From a virus: a DNA stretch of 64,000 nt. Below the pieces are notes generated by a model, which saw only the letters and a list, made by a program, of their open reading frames with translations, made no database searches and had not been told where the DNA came from. The position numbers and the translations under genes are program-made. The DNA lies in the IMG/VR virus record IMGVR_UViG_3300043331_000441, positions 62,001 through 126,000 of that record. One strand, given 5' to 3'. Below are positions 7,716-18,019 of the stretch, piece after piece (within the stretch, counting starts at the first letter, position 1; each line of letters starts with the position of its first letter).

Positions 7716-7874
7716 CTATTTCGTCGGCGGCAAATCAGTGACCGCGGTCTGTGTCCCGGAGACAATCGCGCAGACCGGGTCGTAAACGACAGCGACGGCC
7801 TTGATCAGAGGTGGCGTGGCAACCTGAGTTGCGCCCCCGGAACAAACGGGGTCGTAAACGACGCCGCGGCTCAT
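7716..7874 (-). CDS. 52-residue hypothetical protein with internal repeat
   Basis: A short protein with the segment VVYDPVC present twice, about 26 residues apart, suggesting two copies of a tiny beta motif. It is in the same frame as the following gene, separated by TAG and TGA. A perfect palindrome lies directly before its ATG. Function unknown. Confidence 0.55.
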   Translation of the reverse strand: MSRGVVYDPVCSGGATQVATPPLIKAVAVVYDPVCAIVSGTQTAVTDLPPTK

Positions 7875-7893
7875 GGCCCTAGAGTCTAGGGCC
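7875..7893. promoter_or_regulatory. Palindrome next to a start codon
   Basis: GGCCCTAGA-G-TCTAGGGCC is a nine-base perfect inverted repeat with a one-base centre, directly 5' of the minus-strand ATG at 7874. No Shine-Dalgarno sequence is visible outside it. It may be a protein-binding site or a translational control element. Confidence 0.4.
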
Positions 7894-7904
7894 GGAGGCG
7901 GACA

Positions 7905-8252
7905 CTAACGTGGCTGATTGAGCCAGTAGTAGAACCCTGACACGAATTGCGCAAGGTCGGTCTCTAGGCCGGTGAAGCCATCGAGTGTGACTTCGGTACG
8001 GAGATCACCACCGTCAAGGGCGCATGAGACGACGCTCCCGTCTTCGTCTAACTGATCAGCCCACCAGTAGACGCGGCTGCCAAACACGTACGCAAGGTAA
8101 TCGTTGCCGAATCCGTAACTCAGCCTAAGCGGCGATATCTGCGCTGCACCGCCACCACCAGCATCGATTGTCCACAGGCTGTACTTGGGGTCCTTAGGAA
8201 CGTCTCGGCGGGGCCAATCGAGTAGCGGCAGGTTGACCACTAGATTCCCCAC
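7905..8252 (-). CDS. Hypothetical tail-region protein
   Basis: A 115-residue protein with mostly beta-type sequence and several aromatic residues (VYWWADQ, SGFYYWLNQ). It overlaps the end of the LamG-like protein upstream. No recognised domain. Its position in the fibre block suggests a virion or receptor-recognition role. Confidence 0.6.
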   Translation of the reverse strand: MGNLVVNLPLLDWPRRDVPKDPKYSLWTIDAGGGGAAQISPLRLSYGFGNDYLAYVFGSRVYWWADQLDEDGSVVSCALDGGDLRTEVTLDGFTGLETDLAQFVSGFYYWLNQPR

Positions 8253-9025
8253 TTCGACATCAGGTAACTCACGACGGTGGGGGCGTCGGTCGTGGAGAGC
8301 GTCGAGCCGAAGATCATGATCTCACCGATGAACCAGCGGGTGTAATCATTATTGCCGAACGAGTTGCCATTCATGCCGATACGGGTGGTGCGGCTGGCGG
8401 ACGGAGTACCGAGCGTGCCCGAGTAGCTGTTGTTGTTGTAGTAAAGGGTGGAGGATGCACCGCCGGTTGAGCGGTATCCGGCGACAAACGGGATTCCTTT
8501 GATGAATACGCCATTTCCAGTTGAGATAGAGTACGAGCCAATCTCGGAGTTATAGACATCAACGCTGCCACCGTTGCCAACATGAAATTGCGTGCCGCCT
8601 GTGCCGCCTTGTTGGCCGATCAGGGTGGGAAAGGTGGAGTAGTCAAAGAGACAACCGACAACAAAGGCTGAATCTGTTGCGTCCGAACGTGATGCATTCG
8701 ATGTGAGATAGCTTCCCGTCCAGGCGAACGATAGGTAGGGCATCATGTTTTTCTTTGTGCCACCAGGGATGCGGGCGAGTGGGACAGCCCCGGCGCTGAT
8801 AGAAAGCGCGTTGCCTGCACCAGAAAGATCAGTTATCGATGACACTGTGTTATCGGCGGTGAAAGTGATCGAGCCTATGTTGGATGGGTCCCACCACGCC
8901 ACGTCAGGGGTTACGGGTGGACGAGGGGCGCCGATCTGCCCGAAAGCCAGTCCGGGAGAGATATCGCGGTTTCCGGCGACCTTGGTGAGCCTACGACCGG
9001 CGATCAGTTGCTTCTCGGTGAGCAT
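8240..9025 (-). CDS. LamG/lectin-like tail protein
   Basis: A 261-residue protein from the ATG at 9025, which shares a base with the upstream TAA. After a short helix ([16 protein letters not shown]), the region from about residue 35 has the concanavalin A-like/LamG pattern: WWDPSNIGSITF, SSITDLSGAGNAL, then repeated Gly/Ser/Thr-rich strands, RWFIGEIMIF and a final helix. Such jelly-roll domains bind carbohydrate in phage fibres. The likely role is host recognition. An upstream longer frame is out of phase with the neighbouring gene and was rejected. Confidence 0.7.
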   Translation of the reverse strand: MLTEKQLIAGRRLTKVAGNRDISPGLAFGQIGAPRPPVTPDVAWWDPSNIGSITFTADNTVSSITDLSGAGNALSISAGAVPLARIPGGTKKNMMPYLSFAWTGSYLTSNASRSDATDSAFVVGCLFDYSTFPTLIGQQGGTGGTQFHVGNGGSVDVYNSEIGSYSISTGNGVFIKGIPFVAGYRSTGGASSTLYYNNNSYSGTLGTPSASRTTRIGMNGNSFGNNDYTRWFIGEIMIFGSTLSTTDAPTVVSYLMSKWGI

Positions 9026-9383
9026 TAGGCTCGCGCCTGGACTACTTCGCCCTTGATCACGATCTTGTCTACGACTTCTGCCGACGCGACAATCGCGAGG
9101 TTGTTCCGCAGAATGCGACCGGCCTCGATTAGTACCCACCCGGCCTTTGATGGGATTGTCTGACGGGTCACATCGTCAGGGATCGTCGTGCCGCCCCAGC
9201 CAATCTCGACCCACCGGTCAGCCGTGTCGTCGTTGTACGCCCACAGCGTGACGATGTCACGATCCGTAGTCGAATTGACTGCCGTGTGGATAGCTGTGTC
9301 CGAGCCGTCGATCGGCCCTGCGGTCGTGACCTTGATTCCACGGCCATGCGTCGAGCCGGAGAGCGGCTGCTTGCTGTACGTGC

Positions 9384-9387
<4 letters not shown>
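9025..9387 (-). CDS. Conserved-type virion protein
   Basis: A 120-residue beta-rich protein ([15 protein letters not shown], then VTLWAYNDD and RWVEIGWGG) of a type often found beside fibre genes. Short overlaps with both neighbours suggest co-translation. Possibly a small baseplate or fibre-attachment component. No catalytic motif. Confidence 0.6.
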
Positions 9388-10526
<1,139 letters not shown>

Positions 10527-10527
<1 letters not shown>

Positions 10528-13052
10528 CAGGGGAACTTTATACTGCCAAACGTAAGAATTGGTCCGGGCTCCCACGGGATGTAGGGATCAGGATCAAAGG
10601 GAATCACCCACAGTGTCGGCACATACTCGTTGGTGACCGGATGATTTGTGTCACAGAGTGAGTAGACGACGTTGCCCTTGGCGTACGTCTTATGCATCGA
10701 TCCATTATCCAGCCACAGACCGGTGCTGTTGTTACGACGACTTGCCCAACACGCTCCACCGCCTGTGCCGTCTTCTGCAACACGTTTGATCATCCACGAC
10801 CCATCACCGCTCCAGGAATTGGAATCGATCGTCAACCAGATCGATCCATCTGTGGTCGCGACTACATCACAGCCACTCGGATCAATCCACAACCCAACCT
10901 CTGAGTCGAAGGGACGAACGGTTGGGTATGTGATCAACCCACCCACTGGGTTGACCTTGGTGATATAGACGCCGTAGTCCAGTGATAGTCCATTACCGTG
11001 CGCAGATGCCAAGATTGGTGTCTCACCGTCATCGACAAACGAGAATCCTTGCTGCCAGTGCAGAATGGTTGGATCGCCCGGGGGATCATAGAGATCTGCA
11101 AAGTTAAAGTGTTGGTTGGCCCAACTCCCAGGGGCGCCCCCGTACTCCCACAACCACCACTCAAAGTGCGGCACGCCGGGATCGTGTGTAGTGGTTACGC
11201 CGTAATACGTACAATACGCGACTGTGGGATTTTCCCCAGGGCCATCTGACTGACAGAACGTCAGATCAACCTGGACGCATGTATAAAAGTCAACAACCGC
11301 GAGGTCGTTGGCGTCTCTATCGGCATTCGCGTGCGGATTGATCGGTTCCGGGATTTGCGCATCGACCCATGCGGAACCATTCCAGTAAAACGCAAACGGC
11401 ATCTGCGCTTCAAAGAGCGGGCGACTTACATCGGGATCGTTCTGACAGAACGTGATCCAAGGAACACCAAGCGGTGAACATTTGATTTGTGGTGCTGATG
11501 CGTTCGGGCTTCCGGCTGACGCCGCAAAGGTAGAAGCGGATTTGCCGACGATCTCCCCGCCTAGATCAGACCAGGATGCGCCTCCGACGTCGTACTTGCG
11601 GACGTGGATTGCCCAGTCTGCGTCACCGATAGCCATGTAGTCGCCCTTGTTTTCCCCGTAGGCGATAAAAAGATCAGTTCCGTCAGTATCCATGGAGAGA
11701 GACATGATGGTTCCCGCCCCAGTACTGGCGAAGACAAACGGGAATGACCCATCGCCACCAACACCAAAAGGATTGTCGCTTACCAATGACCACGTCGTCC
11801 CATTCCACTTATGGATCGCGGCGCGAAGATCACCAGTGTCACCAGGACTAATCGACTCGAAGAAAATAATGTAAACATCTCCGTTGTCAGTAACACATAG
11901 ATCTTTTTGCCATGTGTGAGACCCAGTCGATTCGTGTAGGAAGTTTGCTGGCGTATCGACATCTGGCCAGCCAACCGGGAGATCGGGAATCTCCAAAAGC
12001 TGGATGGGATCGCCAGGACGCCCCCCGGTCTCCTCCTTGTACCAGCGTAGGTCTTCGAAGATCGTGATATCGCCGCCGCTGCCGTGTGTCCCACTCGCGT
12101 AATACGCTGTAAATGAGAACTCAAACTCGTCCGCAGCAAGAACTGGCATAAGCCACGGCCCATCGTAATCAGATACACGCGGTGGATCACTGGTCTGATC
12201 TGTGAGTTCGATCCATTCATATGTCGTGCCCACAGATGGTATTTGGGTAGTTGTGAGTGGAAAACCGTTTCGTCTGATCTGGCAGAAGAAGAATTCCCCG
12301 GGAAGCGTTGCGCTCTTGAGGCGCGCGAAGAGACGCCAACGTCCAGGGCTTGGAAGATCTGCACCAGAGATTGTGAACGTTGGGACAACGTCGGTGATAT
12401 TGGGAAAATCAGAATATGGAAGCGGAGTTGAGTAGGTATCGAAGTTGTCGGCATCGTTGATGTAGTCGGCCCCAACAGTGACGGTCGCCTTGCCTCCATT
12501 AGCTCCGGCAAGAATATTGGTGATCGTTGGAGCGGCCGGAGTCAGTGTGTACGTGAGATCAAGAGAACCTTCTTCAACACCGTTGTAGTCGGCGACGATG
12601 ATGTACCAGACCCCAGTCTGGGACATGTCAGTAAGAAAACTGCCTGTCTCATCTCTGCTGCTGCCATAGAACTCACGCAGCACCGGAGGCGGCGTCTCGG
12701 TACCGTCCCCAAGGCCGCTACCTCCACCTGCGTATTGCAGCTTCGTAAAATCAGGTGTAGTCGGGTCCCATGTGTTGTCGTCTACCTTGAGGACGTCGAC
12801 GTATGGAAAAAAGCTCGCGCTGCCCCCCGTCTTTGTGACACTCAGATCCAGGGAGACGTTGTAGCCACCAGCAAATGTGCCCTCTAGATATGCGCTGAGG
12901 TCGAACTTCAGCCAAACCGTTGCCGCATATCCCCCCAAAGACACGAGTTCGTTTGTCTCGTTCCCCGCCCCAACAATCGAGAGCGACACAGAATGCGGGG
13001 CAGCATCTTGCTGCAACGCAAGCGCGTCCTGAATGTTGTCATATAAGGCCAT
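10527..13052 (-). CDS. Large tail/fibre protein, propeller-like, paralogue 1
   Basis: An 841-residue protein. The N-terminus (DNIQDALAL, then PHSVSL) matches that of the next large gene, so the two are paralogues. Residues about 1-180 form a beta-sandwich domain with a strand-rich pattern. The C-terminal half has repeated short segments such as VTDNGDVYIIF, KWNGTTWS and SWSDLGG, typical of BNR/Kelch-like beta-propellers that bind ligands. No catalytic motif seen. Likely a fibre or baseplate attachment protein that recognises the host surface. Confidence 0.65.
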
Positions 13053-13078
13053 TTACGGGACGCCCCTGACCACCGTTC

Positions 13079-15664
13079 TCACGGCCTCTTAATGTCCCCG
13101 TAGACGAATTGGATGCATGACACATATGGCATCTTCAGTACAAAGATGCCATCCGCGAATTGACCTGATCCACCGTCGTCTAATTGGGTATCAGCACACC
13201 ACGCTGTGTAGGCAAAATCTCCCACGATCTTGATCGGATTGTTCGTCGTAGAGAACTGATACATAACCCAACGATTAGTTCGGTTGGCCCCATCTTCGGT
13301 TGCGGTTTCCATTATTGCTGGAACACCGGCCATCGCGAAACCAAGACTGAATCCGGGACTGGACTTGAGAATCTTCGGCTCGTAGTTGACGAGACTAGAG
13401 ATTGATTCTGACCACATCGCTCTATAGATCTCGCCGTCTGGGCCCATTGCAGATGAATTGCGCGACTGCCGCCATGGACCGGCGGACTTGCCTGGAAAAT
13501 CTGGGTTGTATAGCTCCCATTGTGTGCCGCCGTCGTTCATCACCCAGACATCCCAGATCTCATCATCTGAATTGAAACTTTGCAGCAGGTCACCGGCGAG
13601 AACGAGTTTCCCGAGCGTCTCATTCCAGAAAAGATCATGGTCAATTAATAGTCGTGACCAGAGGAAATTGGGGTCGGGTGCTGTGGTGAACCATTGGAGG
13701 CGATCGTTCCCTTCGATCGAGACCCAGTCAGTGATAATTTCGTCATGCCATCCTGTCCCGACTGTGTAACTGATCGTCTCGGTTGGGTATTCGTTCGCCG
13801 CGCGAAAATAGGTATAGACAAGCGTGAATCCATCAGTGACAAGGCCTTCGCCAGACCGGGCCGCAACCATCGCGCTGAGGCGATCGTAGAACCCGTTCTC
13901 CCCCGATACCTCGTAGACCCCACCGACAATGTCAGGATCGTTGGGGTCTGGGCAGTTGAGGTCTGTCCAGTTAGTTCCATTCCACCGCCAGACGGTCATG
14001 CGCCGGTCGTTGCCGGGTGACGAGACATCAAGCGTTTCCACAGCGGCGACGTAAACGTCCCCATTGCCTGGTGCAAGAATTTCGGGAGCTAGAACCGAAA
14101 GATCGTAGTTCCTCGTTTGGTTCGTGATCCCATACTTGTTCTGCCCCGTTCCCAGTTCTGTTACTGAATCATCAGAGGTATCGAGCGCGAAGCAATGCCA
14201 TTTGAAGAGTGTTTTGTCTGGAACTCCAGGAATGAATGTATCCCATTCCCAGAACGCGAAGTACACGAAGCCGTCGGCCTCTGACGCTTTCGCACTAACA
14301 CCCCATCCGACTTCCCTAAATGCAGTCGGAGGTGTGTTGACATTCAGAGTTGCGACTTGTGTCCAGTCGTCCGTATTCGGGTCGTATTTCTTGACCCCGA
14401 CCCATTCAAGGTTTGACGACTCGTCGTGGACGATTATGTAGACCGTGCCATCAGCGAGCGCGGCGATATCAAAATCAGCCCAATTGATCCCCCATGCGAA
14501 ATCACCTTCATCGTACGGCGTAATGCCCTGATCGGCCCAGATCTCGTCGAGTACGAACTTCTGCCCGCCCCAACCATTAGGACTTCCCCACACGTCCCCT
14601 AGTGGCGTTGCTGGGAATGCCAATGATGGCGTGCAGGCCGATGACGTGGGGGCGCCCGTGTCGCGGGTGAAGCACACTTGCCTGACGTCATAGGGAACAA
14701 GTGAAAACGGACTGGACGACAACTGCGCATCACTAACGGTGAGAATCTCGATTTCATCACCGGGCTGAAGAGGAATCCATGTGCCAGTGAACTCATCGTC
14801 GTTCGTAACCCATGTAGCGCCATCCAAGCCGTCGTAGGCGGAGAATGTGAAATCAGAATCGTCGTCTGGTGCTAGCGTCCCTGCCCCAAGAAACATGCGC
14901 CCATTGACGCGAGCGAGAACTCGGATCGACCCATTGTTCGCTGCGTTTACCGACATCTTCCCCGTAACAGACATCGTGTACTGCCCCGCTACTCCGGCCC
15001 AGGTAAACGTGAGCGTCGGCTCTTGCCCGTCTATTGGATAGTTGCCATTCGGCCATTGATCCCATGCTTCGCGCACGTAATTGGTATCGACGACGCTGGC
15101 GGTCGTGCTACTGGGGTTGATGATGTCGATAGCGTCGAAGCAGACTGGTTCTGCGTCGATCGTGACAGTGACGTCGGCCGCGCCATACGTCGCAAAATCC
15201 CAATCGGTTAGGAAGAAGTAGAAGACGCCATTATCACTTCTAAAGTCACCACCAGATGTGTTGGCCCCATTAAGTCCGCCACACAATAGAAATGTGTCTG
15301 CTGGTGGGTCTGTGGTGCCGTCTCCGATGAAGCGACTATTGAGGTCTTTCAGCTTTGAAAAATCGGGACTGGTCGGGTCAAAAGTTGCATCCGTGACCTT
15401 ATATACGTTTACATAAGGATGGAAATTGGCGTCCCCTCCGGTGCGTACAGCATCAAGTGTTACTTCGACGTTTGGATTGACCCCGTCGATCGCTACGGGG
15501 TAGCCGCTGAGGTCGATCTTCGCCCAAACGCCTTCCCATCCTTCGCCAAATGTAGATTCGTTGCCCTCGAACGTCGCACCAGTGGTGTCTAACGCCAGCG
15601 TGTGTGGAAGCCCGTCCTGCGTAAGGGCCAGGGCGTCCTGGATGTTGTCGTGGAGCGGTGGCAC
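13079..15664 (-). CDS. Large tail/fibre protein, propeller-like, paralogue 2
   Basis: An 861-residue protein from a GTG that overlaps the upstream stop. It shares the N-terminal DNIQDALALTQDG block and the order of domains with its neighbour: a beta-sandwich region, then a propeller-like region with repeats such as LADGTVYIIVHDES, RWNGTNWTDLN and APGNGDVYVAAV. The two copies differ widely in their C-terminal halves, as expected if the binding surfaces diverge to recognise different receptors. Confidence 0.65.
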   Translation of the reverse strand: MPPLHDNIQDALALTQDGLPHTLALDTTGATFEGNESTFGEGWEGVWAKIDLSGYPVAIDGVNPNVEVTLDAVRTGGDANFHPYVNVYKVTDATFDPTSPDFSKLKDLNSRFIGDGTTDPPADTFLLCGGLNGANTSGGDFRSDNGVFYFFLTDWDFATYGAADVTVTIDAEPVCFDAIDIINPSSTTASVVDTNYVREAWDQWPNGNYPIDGQEPTLTFTWAGVAGQYTMSVTGKMSVNAANNGSIRVLARVNGRMFLGAGTLAPDDDSDFTFSAYDGLDGATWVTNDDEFTGTWIPLQPGDEIEILTVSDAQLSSSPFSLVPYDVRQVCFTRDTGAPTSSACTPSLAFPATPLGDVWGSPNGWGGQKFVLDEIWADQGITPYDEGDFAWGINWADFDIAALADGTVYIIVHDESSNLEWVGVKKYDPNTDDWTQVATLNVNTPPTAFREVGWGVSAKASEADGFVYFAFWEWDTFIPGVPDKTLFKWHCFALDTSDDSVTELGTGQNKYGITNQTRNYDLSVLAPEILAPGNGDVYVAAVETLDVSSPGNDRRMTVWRWNGTNWTDLNCPDPNDPDIVGGVYEVSGENGFYDRLSAMVAARSGEGLVTDGFTLVYTYFRAANEYPTETISYTVGTGWHDEIITDWVSIEGNDRLQWFTTAPDPNFLWSRLLIDHDLFWNETLGKLVLAGDLLQSFNSDDEIWDVWVMNDGGTQWELYNPDFPGKSAGPWRQSRNSSAMGPDGEIYRAMWSESISSLVNYEPKILKSSPGFSLGFAMAGVPAIMETATEDGANRTNRWVMYQFSTTNNPIKIVGDFAYTAWCADTQLDDGGSGQFADGIFVLKMPYVSCIQFVYGDIKRP

Positions 15665-15897
15665 TACTCCTCGTAGAGTCCTGAGTAGAACCGTCTCAGG
15701 CTACGAGTGCTTCCGATGAGGCCCTGGCGCGCCTGAGACGTTCCCTGGCGCGCCTCAAGTTCCCCAGTGATCTGAAGAAGAAGAACCTCTAGTTCCTCAG
15801 TTTCCATGCTCTTCAGAGAATTCTTCTGTTTAAACGCAAACGCGATCTTGTCTTTTATCTTCTGCGTTTCTTCCTTGGACTTTCGTTCTCGTCTCAT
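15664..15897 (-). CDS. Small charged coiled-coil protein
   Basis: A 77-residue protein; ATG at 15897 overlaps the previous TGA as ATGA. The N-terminal half is very basic and helical (RRERKSKEETQKIKDK) and the middle is an amphipathic helix (ELEVLLLQITGEL). It could be a small scaffold or fibre-assembly factor. No family recognised. Confidence 0.55.
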   Translation of the reverse strand: MRRERKSKEETQKIKDKIAFAFKQKNSLKSMETEELEVLLLQITGELEARQGTSQARQGLIGSTRSLRRFYSGLYEE

Positions 15898-16331
15898 ACT
15901 GTCATCTGTACCGGCCAATAGACGTACACATCGCCATCATCGAGTGGATTCACAGACATCACTCCTGCATACCAATCTGTACCTCCGCCGAAAACCGGGA
16001 ACGTATAATCGAAACTGATTGCCCTGTACGCGACGGGCAGAGTGAACGCGACGGTTCCAGTGACAGCTCCTGCCGTGAGATCAAGACGGCCGATGAACTC
16101 AGTAAAGCCATCGATTCCATGGCGAAATGCACAGTACGCCGTCCCGTACTGGGTAAAGCTGTTTTTCCAGACAGGCGATTCCCATGTCTCGCCTGGCGCA
16201 ACGTCGCCCGTGCCCCCGCTGACGTAGATGTAGGGGCCGGGCAGCACGGGCTTTCGCTGTTCGCGCCTGACGGCCTGGCGGTTCTCCTTGATTCTTCCGT
16301 ACGCCTGCTTGGGGCGAAGTGGTTGTGCCAT
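15894..16331 (-). CDS. Hypothetical tail-region protein
   Basis: A 145-residue protein with a basic N-terminal 30 residues and a beta-rich remainder (GPYIYVSGGTGDVAPG, FEGG-like turns absent). It overlaps the minor tail protein upstream by one base and the coiled-coil gene downstream. Probably a tip or baseplate component, by location. Confidence 0.55.
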   Translation of the reverse strand: MAQPLRPKQAYGRIKENRQAVRREQRKPVLPGPYIYVSGGTGDVAPGETWESPVWKNSFTQYGTAYCAFRHGIDGFTEFIGRLDLTAGAVTGTVAFTLPVAYRAISFDYTFPVFGGGTDWYAGVMSVNPLDDGDVYVYWPVQMTV

Positions 16332-17548
16332 TAGAGACCGTCCGGCGATCCGATGATGTCCGTGTATTCCGCAACACCATCTGCGTCGATGTTGATTTCG
16401 TATTCATACACGAGCAGGGAGCCTGAGTATCCACCTGCCAGGCGTGAGCCAGCTGCAACAGAGATCAGATCGCCGACAGCAAAACTCGCGCCGCCACCGC
16501 TTGCACGCTCTGGCTTGATACCAACAAATGTGCGCGGGACGGCCCGTAGATATGCCTCGTTAGCGAACATCTCCTCGAACAATGGACGCGCTGTGGTCTG
16601 CTCATCCTCGTTCGCATCGTGGATCTGGATTTCCTGCATATAGCCATAGGATCCACGTGATCCCATCCAGCGTGCCACGAGACCGGCGGGCCACAACGGA
16701 CCTGGCTCACCGCCATCTCCATCCGGGCCAGCGTTAGGCGCGGTTGGTGTGATCGAACCAGCCCAATGGGCAATGTCATTCGCGTTCCAGGGGCGCTTCG
16801 GCCCGAGCAGATACCAAAGAGCGTTGATCACTTCTTCCATGTCCACGGTGCGTTGCGCGGACTGCGAGTTAAAGGCGCCCGTCTGGTACTGGATCGCGAC
16901 CGAGCCAGTGAGGTCGTTGACGAAACCACCGTTCGTTAGATCGACCGTGCAGGAACCGAATCCTGGATTGACCAAGATGTTGAGTTGCCCAGTGCTCAGC
17001 AATGTGTCCGCCAGTTCCTGGAGGTTCATCGGCCAGTCAGCGGGCAGTCCTGTCATGTCTGGCCCGCCTGCCGCGACTGAATTCACACCCACCGGAAACG
17101 ACGTCCCTCCGGGGGCGAGCAGATCACAGTCATTGGCAGCTTCGATGAACGCAGCCATGATCGCGGGCGCGGTCACATTGTCTGTGATCACCGCAGTTGG
17201 ATTGGCAAGGTTGCACGGTCCTGGCGCGACCGACATGTTGAAACGATCGACTGCCCCGTAGCCAGTACCTGACTTGCACATGCGCTTGCTGAGATAGATC
17301 AGATGGTCGTAGGCCGTAATCTGCAAGTAGGTGGCGTTCTCGTCACCCTCAACTTCCGTGTACCAAATCGGCCCCGAGAACAGCAGGCCACCGTTCGAGA
17401 GATGCATCTCGCTTGTCCCGACGTTCGCCGTCACAAGATGGCCCGGCACACGCACGACAAGACTTGCGGGACGATTCAGCTTCGGACGCCAGGTGATCTG
17501 CTGGCAGTACGGAGTGATGTTCGTCCCATCGATATCTACAGACCACAT
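16331..17548 (-). CDS. Minor tail / baseplate hub protein
   Basis: A 405-residue protein located directly after the distal tail protein, the usual position of the tail-tip hub in siphophages. The N-terminal part (DGTNITPYCQQITWRPKLN, then LVVRVPGHLV and ITAYDHLIYLSKR) matches the beta-rich first domains of such hubs. A less conserved central region and a final domain with VYEYEINIDADG follow. It would seal the tail tube and anchor the fibres. Confidence 0.65.
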   Translation of the reverse strand: MWSVDIDGTNITPYCQQITWRPKLNRPASLVVRVPGHLVTANVGTSEMHLSNGGLLFSGPIWYTEVEGDENATYLQITAYDHLIYLSKRMCKSGTGYGAVDRFNMSVAPGPCNLANPTAVITDNVTAPAIMAAFIEAANDCDLLAPGGTSFPVGVNSVAAGGPDMTGLPADWPMNLQELADTLLSTGQLNILVNPGFGSCTVDLTNGGFVNDLTGSVAIQYQTGAFNSQSAQRTVDMEEVINALWYLLGPKRPWNANDIAHWAGSITPTAPNAGPDGDGGEPGPLWPAGLVARWMGSRGSYGYMQEIQIHDANEDEQTTARPLFEEMFANEAYLRAVPRTFVGIKPERASGGGASFAVGDLISVAAGSRLAGGYSGSLLVYEYEINIDADGVAEYTDIIGSPDGL

Positions 17549-17549
17549 C

Positions 17550-18017
17550 TCAGCTAATCGTGGGGTCAGCCGCTACAAGGGTGAACGAGAATGACTTCTC
17601 AAGCATGTTCCCAGAGGTCTGGAACTCTCCACCCTCAGTGCCATACGTGCAGCTGATCGAGTGCGCCCCGCCACCAGTTTCCGTCCAGGATAGGGTGGCT
17701 GCTGAATTCAATTGTGCTTCCAACGCAGACTTTGCATTACTGATCACTGCGTTGACAGCTGCGATATAAGCACTATCACTGATATCTGCCACCGATCTGA
17801 TCAGCACCTTGCCCGTGAATGTAATCACGCGCGGGCCGAAGAACGCGGCATGCACAATCCCGCCATCAGATTGCCCCTGTGGGTCGATCTGCTTGCGAAT
17901 CGGTGCGCCGTCCAAACCCTGGATGTCTCCACCTTCAAAATCGGTGTGGAGCGTGTCACCACTCGTTGCATTGACTGTTAGCGAGCCAAAGGTGTACTGA
18001 ACGCAGGTATCTGCCAC
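17550..18017 (-). CDS. Distal tail protein (Dit-like)
   Basis: A 155-residue protein between the tape measure and the hub. The sequence has the Dit-like order: an initial beta strand, a short turn (DGAPIRKQIDPQGQSDGG), then FFGPRVITFTGKVLI, a helix, and a final beta sheet (SFSFTLVAADP). It is short compared with many Dit proteins, having only the core ring-forming domain. It would form the first ring below the tube. Confidence 0.65.
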   Translation of the reverse strand: MADTCVQYTFGSLTVNATSGDTLHTDFEGGDIQGLDGAPIRKQIDPQGQSDGGIVHAAFFGPRVITFTGKVLIRSVADISDSAYIAAVNAVISNAKSALEAQLNSAATLSWTETGGGAHSISCTYGTEGGEFQTSGNMLEKSFSFTLVAADPTIS

Positions 18018-18019
18018 AA

